NCBI GenBank assembly: GCA_016210705.1
Contig: JACQTR010000032.1
Location: 1 to 9,510, forward strand
Direction of reading: 5' to 3'
Origin: Chloroflexota bacterium
Lineage (GTDB): Bacteria > Chloroflexota > Dehalococcoidia > JACQTR01
DNA: 9,510 bases
Below are positions 6,928 to 9,510 of this stretch, in pieces; the stretch's first letter is position 1, and each line of letters opens with the position of its first letter. The notes beneath the pieces were generated by a model. It was not told where the DNA came from. It did no database searches and saw only the letters and a list, made by a program, of their open reading frames with translations. The position numbers and the translations under genes were made by a program.

Positions 6928-7353
6928 ATGACCACACAACAGAAGCCCTTGAAGCCCCTTCCCACCCCATCCCGTGAGAATAAACCATTTTGGGATGGGC
7001 TGAAACAGCACGAGTTCCGACTTCAGCTATGCAAGGCCTGTGGCTCATACCGTTGGCTGCCTAAACCTGCGTGTCCCAACTGCTTATCCGAGGATACAGA
7101 ATGGGTAAAGGCGAGTGGCGAGGGCACGTTATGGACATACAGTACGGTCTATAGGGCCGGACCAGCCTTTGCTGATGACATACCCTTTATTACCGCCATC
7201 GTCGAATTAAAGGAAAAGCCACTTAAGTGTTTAGTGCTAAGCTGGCTAGTGAATTGTAAACTGGAAGATGTTTACGTAGGCATGCCAGTTAAGGTGGCCT
7301 TTGAGGCCATACCCAATGAGGACATAACCCTATATAAATTTGTCCCAGCCTAG
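6928..7353 (+). CDS. DUF35 zinc-ribbon / OB-fold acyl-CoA-associated protein
   Basis: This 141-aa protein has the two-part DUF35 build. A rubredoxin-like zinc ribbon has Cys35-x2-Cys38 and Cys49-x2-Cys52, and is preceded by the usual FWDGLKQHEFRLQLC helix. An OB-fold follows at about 62-140 (GEGTLWTYSTVYR, then GMPVKVAFE). DUF35 proteins bind tightly to thiolase-like partners and help bind or channel CoA substrates, for example in the archaeal acetoacetyl-CoA thiolase/HMG-CoA synthase complex and in Ltp2-ChsH2. The adjacent upstream thiolase-like gene is the obvious partner. The start at 6928 was chosen because the family's N-terminal helix begins shortly after it; the Shine-Dalgarno (AAGAGAGA) is weak. 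Translation may be coupled to the upstream gene. Confidence 0.92.
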   Translation: MTTQQKPLKPLPTPSRENKPFWDGLKQHEFRLQLCKACGSYRWLPKPACPNCLSEDTEWVKASGEGTLWTYSTVYRAGPAFADDIPFITAIVELKEKPLKCLVLSWLVNCKLEDVYVGMPVKVAFEAIPNEDITLYKFVPA

Positions 7354-7393
7354 CTTTACGTCACCGAAAACGATGGGAGAGTAGTGAGCAATC

Positions 7394-7421
7394 TCCTCGG
7401 CGAGAAGTGAGCAGCCGAGGA
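7394..7421 (+). promoter_or_regulatory. Hairpin between the DUF35 and AOR genes
   Basis: TCCTCGGC (7394-7401) and GCCGAGGA (7414-7421) form a perfect 8-bp stem with a 12-nt loop in the 99-bp gap. No T-run follows, so it is not a standard intrinsic terminator. It could stabilise or process the mRNA or tune AOR translation. The AOR Shine-Dalgarno lies about 18 bp beyond it. Confidence 0.45.
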
Positions 7422-7452
7422 AGCAAGTTCACCCTAAAGGGGGGGGTTCGCA

Positions 7453-9312
7453 ATGGCGGCTAATATGCCTAACACTTATGCAGGCAAGATTCTCCGTGTC
7501 GACTTAACGACTGAGCAAATTTCTAAGGAACCACTACGTGAAGCTGACCTCAGAAAATTCATAGGTGGTTCTGGCTTGGGTATAAAGTACCTTTATGATG
7601 AGGTTCCTCCAGGTACGCAATGGTCTGATCCAGAGAACCGCCTAATCTTGGCCACCGGGCCTCTGGGAGGCACTCAAGTGGGAGGCTCGGGTACATTCTC
7701 GGTGGTAACCAAAGGTCCTCTCACTGATGGTGCTGCCTCCAGCCAAGCTAATGGTTTTCTGGGGGCGTTTTTGAAGTTTTCCGGTTTCGATGGGATTGTA
7801 GTGCATGGTGCCGCCAATAGACTAGTCTATCTATATGTTCATGATGGGACCGCTGAGATAAGGAATGCGAGCCATCTGGCAGGCAAAAACACTTGGGATA
7901 CAGAAGCGTTGATCAAAGAAGAATTGGGAAAGCGGAAACGCGAGATGAGCGTTTTTGGAATTGGCCCTGCTGGTGAAAACCTGGTGAGATTTGCCTGTAT
8001 CGTAGGCGACGAGGGTCATGTCGCTGCTCACAATGGAGTTGGTGCAGTGATGGGCTCCAAAAAGCTTAAGGCAATTGCTGTTGCTCGCGGGAAAGATAAT
8101 GTTCTCGTAAAGGATAGAACTAAGCTAAACACTTTAGCCAGAGAACTTTTGGAGGCCGTGAGGGCAAGACCTGGACTCAACGTTTACGAGTGGGGTACCA
8201 GCATGGTCTATAGTGGTCTTCATGCTGCGGGTGGACTGCCCGTAAAGAACTACACCACTAGTATCTTTCCTGAGCACAGTAAATTCATGGGCGATAAGAT
8301 CAGGAACAGCTTTGAGATTAAGTGGAACCCCTGCTGGGCTTGCCACATGCATCACTGTCACATAATGAAGGTTACCGAAGGCCCGTACAAAGGCTATGTA
8401 GGGGAGGAGCCTGAATATGAGCAGTGGGCATCTTGGGGTTCACTAATCGGTCAAACCGATCCCGGAGCAGCATTAATGCTGGCGAACGAGAATGATCGAC
8501 TCGGTATGGATACCAATGAGGCAGGCTGGGTTCTTAGTTGGGTGCTTGAGTGTTACGAGAAAAACATCTTGACCAAAGAGGATACTGATGGGCTTGAGAT
8601 GAGCTGGGGAGATGCTGAAGCTGTAAAAGCGATGTTGGGCAAGATTGCATGGCGCCAGGGATTCGGTGATGTGCTGGCTGAAGGAGTGATGCGGGCGGCT
8701 CGGCGCGTTGGGGGGCAGGCCCCATATCTAGCCATCCATACTATGAAGGGCAATACCCCGCGGGGGCATGACCATCGCGCAATGTGGAGTATGCTGTTTG
8801 ACACCTGCGTCTCTGACATCGGCACTGATGAAGGCGCCTCAGCGACGGAACCCGAGATAGCAAGGCTCTCCGCAGAGCTTGGGCCTTTTTCTCCCCAATA
8901 CATATCGCTGGCTAATGCCAAAGGAAAGCCAGTGAGAGTGTTTGATGACTGCTTAGGTACATGTTGGTTTAATACAATGGGTTTAACTGGCTCATTGGCT
9001 GAACTGCTTAAGGCAGCCACAGGTTGGGACTTTACTCGCGAGGAGGCAATTGAGGTAGGCCGAAGGATAGTTAACCTGTTTAGGAGCTTCAACATCAGAC
9101 ATGGTCATACCGCTGAATTAGAGTGTCCCTCACAAAGGTATGCCTCTATGCCTCTAGATGGTCCGGCAGTAGGTAAACATATTCTACCCGTCTGGGCTCA
9201 AATGCTACGCGCCTACTATGAACAGAGTGGTTGGGATGCGGAAACGGGCAAACCTCTCCCCCAGACTTTGCAACAGCTTGGGCTTGGACATGTCGTTCAA
9301 CACATTTGGTAG
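7453..9312 (+). CDS. Aldehyde:ferredoxin oxidoreductase family protein (tungsten/molybdenum bis-pterin)
   Basis: The 619-aa length fits the AOR family. The N-terminal domain begins YAGKILRVDLT with GGSGLGIKYLYDE, LATGPLGG, FGIGPAGEN and MGSKKLKAIAV (200-210). All are family-typical pterin-binding stretches. Cluster ligands are Cys294, Cys297 and Cys302, with a distal Cys504 in DDCLGTCWF. GEEPEYEQWASWGS (317-330) and RGHD (437-440) mark the active-site region. The family oxidises aldehydes to acids and reduces ferredoxin, or runs in reverse, in the cytosol. It requires tungstopterin or molybdopterin. The initiation site is an AAAG8 run (7436-7446), unusual beside the GGAGG of its neighbours; Met5 at 7465 is a fallback start. 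It is third in the + strand operon after the thiolase-like and DUF35 genes. An enzyme on aromatic aldehydes or another specialised AOR paralogue is possible. Confidence 0.93.
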   Translation: MAANMPNTYAGKILRVDLTTEQISKEPLREADLRKFIGGSGLGIKYLYDEVPPGTQWSDPENRLILATGPLGGTQVGGSGTFSVVTKGPLTDGAASSQANGFLGAFLKFSGFDGIVVHGAANRLVYLYVHDGTAEIRNASHLAGKNTWDTEALIKEELGKRKREMSVFGIGPAGENLVRFACIVGDEGHVAAHNGVGAVMGSKKLKAIAVARGKDNVLVKDRTKLNTLARELLEAVRARPGLNVYEWGTSMVYSGLHAAGGLPVKNYTTSIFPEHSKFMGDKIRNSFEIKWNPCWACHMHHCHIMKVTEGPYKGYVGEEPEYEQWASWGSLIGQTDPGAALMLANENDRLGMDTNEAGWVLSWVLECYEKNILTKEDTDGLEMSWGDAEAVKAMLGKIAWRQGFGDVLAEGVMRAARRVGGQAPYLAIHTMKGNTPRGHDHRAMWSMLFDTCVSDIGTDEGASATEPEIARLSAELGPFSPQYISLANAKGKPVRVFDDCLGTCWFNTMGLTGSLAELLKAATGWDFTREEAIEVGRRIVNLFRSFNIRHGHTAELECPSQRYASMPLDGPAVGKHILPVWAQMLRAYYEQSGWDAETGKPLPQTLQQLGLGHVVQHIW

Positions 9313-9335
9313 ATCCTACCCGCTTGACCTAGTCG

Positions 9336-9355
9336 AAGTCGCTTGGCAGCGGCTT
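9336..9355 (+). terminator. Possible weak terminator after the AOR gene
   Basis: AAGTCGC (9336-9342) pairs with GCGGCTT (9349-9355), with one G-T pair and a 6-nt loop, 24 bp after the AOR stop. The following sequence is only TT-rich in part (CTTGTTG), so terminator function is doubtful. Confidence 0.3.
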
Positions 9356-9397
9356 GTTGGGCGGATACAAAGCATGCTTACATAGTATTTAAGACGC

Positions 9398-9473
9398 TGG
9401 AGCGGGTGAAGAGATTCGAACTCTCGACATCTTGCTTGGGAAGCAAGCGCTCTGCCGACTGAGCTACACCCGC
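9398..9473 (-). tRNA. tRNA-Gly (anticodon CCC)
   Basis: The minus strand folds as a complete 76-nt cloverleaf. The acceptor GCGGGTG pairs with CACCCGC. The D arm is GCTC/GAGC. The anticodon stem CTTGC/GCAAG holds the loop TTCCCAA, giving anticodon CCC for GGG codons. The variable loop is ATGTC, and the T arm GAGAG-TTCGAAT-CTCTT contains one G-U pair. The discriminator is T and CCA is encoded (9398-9400). Its 3' half is the source of the two remnants at 4524-4561 and 5483-5505, so the gene is a likely integration target. Confidence 0.95.
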
Positions 9474-9483
9474 TCTTAGAGCT

Positions 9484-9489
9484 ATTCTA
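9484..9489 (-). promoter_or_regulatory. -10 box of the tRNA-Gly promoter
   Basis: TAGAAT on the minus strand lies ten bases before the tRNA 5' end. A GACA at the window edge (9507-9510) sits exactly 17 bp further upstream. It would complete a TTGACA box if the next two bases outside the window read TT on that strand. A very short leader of about 4 nt is implied. Confidence 0.5.
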
Positions 9490-9510
9490 TTTTGATCAGC
9501 ACCCTGTGTC

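Noticed and set aside
4524..9473. Integrase, transposase or excisionase gene inside the putative tRNA-bounded element
   Set aside because: All sizeable frames in the interval are explained by the SDR, thiolase-like, DUF35 and AOR genes or are their antisense shadows. None shows recombinase motifs.
1..9510. CRISPR array or toxin-antitoxin system
   Set aside because: There are no regularly spaced short repeats. The only repeats are the three tRNA-derived copies, and no small paired genes fit the gaps.

Overview
The window suggests an anaerobic or facultatively anaerobic bacterium. It encodes a tungsten/molybdenum-pterin aldehyde:ferredoxin oxidoreductase, a type II NADH dehydrogenase fused to a geranylgeranyl-reductase-like flavoprotein, a DUF362 protein, and a thiolase-like/DUF35 pair. 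It also has bacterial-type promoters and Shine-Dalgarno sites, and a tRNA-Gly gene with its CCA end encoded. The overall flavour resembles Chloroflexota (Dehalococcoidia-like) metagenome bins. That placement is a guess from gene content only; no phylogenetic marker is present.

Layout. Left part (1-1973): the tail of a GlcD-type FAD-linked oxidase, an unrecognised 256-aa protein ending in eleven glutamates, and a DUF362 protein, all on the + strand. Middle (1974-5374, minus strand): an 844-aa fusion flavoprotein (prenyl-reductase-like half followed by an NDH-2 half), and upstream of it a classical SDR dehydrogenase. Right part (5732-9312, + strand): a thiolase-like protein, its DUF35 zinc-ribbon/OB partner, and an aldehyde:ferredoxin oxidoreductase, probably one operon behind a TTGACA-N17-TACATT promoter. 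A tRNA-Gly(CCC) gene closes the window on the minus strand.

The most unusual signal is not a gene. The 3' half of tRNA-Gly recurs twice, in the same orientation, at 4524-4561 and 5483-5505. These two copies and the intact tRNA bracket first the SDR gene alone and then the thiolase/DUF35/AOR operon. Both remnants share the sequence on their right side. The middle remnant and the intact tRNA share a short stretch on their left side. This is the pattern expected of two tandem insertions into the tRNA-Gly gene, although no integrase is visible. The conserved right arm also carries a leftward TTGTG(C/T)-N17-TATACT promoter-like motif, upstream of the fusion gene in one copy and of the SDR gene in the other.

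Functionally, the right-hand operon reads as an acyl-CoA module. A thiolase-fold enzyme with a changed nucleophile region, paired with DUF35, resembles Ltp2/ChsH2-type retro-aldolases. The AOR could oxidise a released aldehyde and pass electrons to ferredoxin, and the SDR could interconvert an alcohol and a ketone. The fusion flavoprotein may join NADH oxidation to quinone or polyprenyl reduction. These pathway links are inferences from adjacency and family knowledge.
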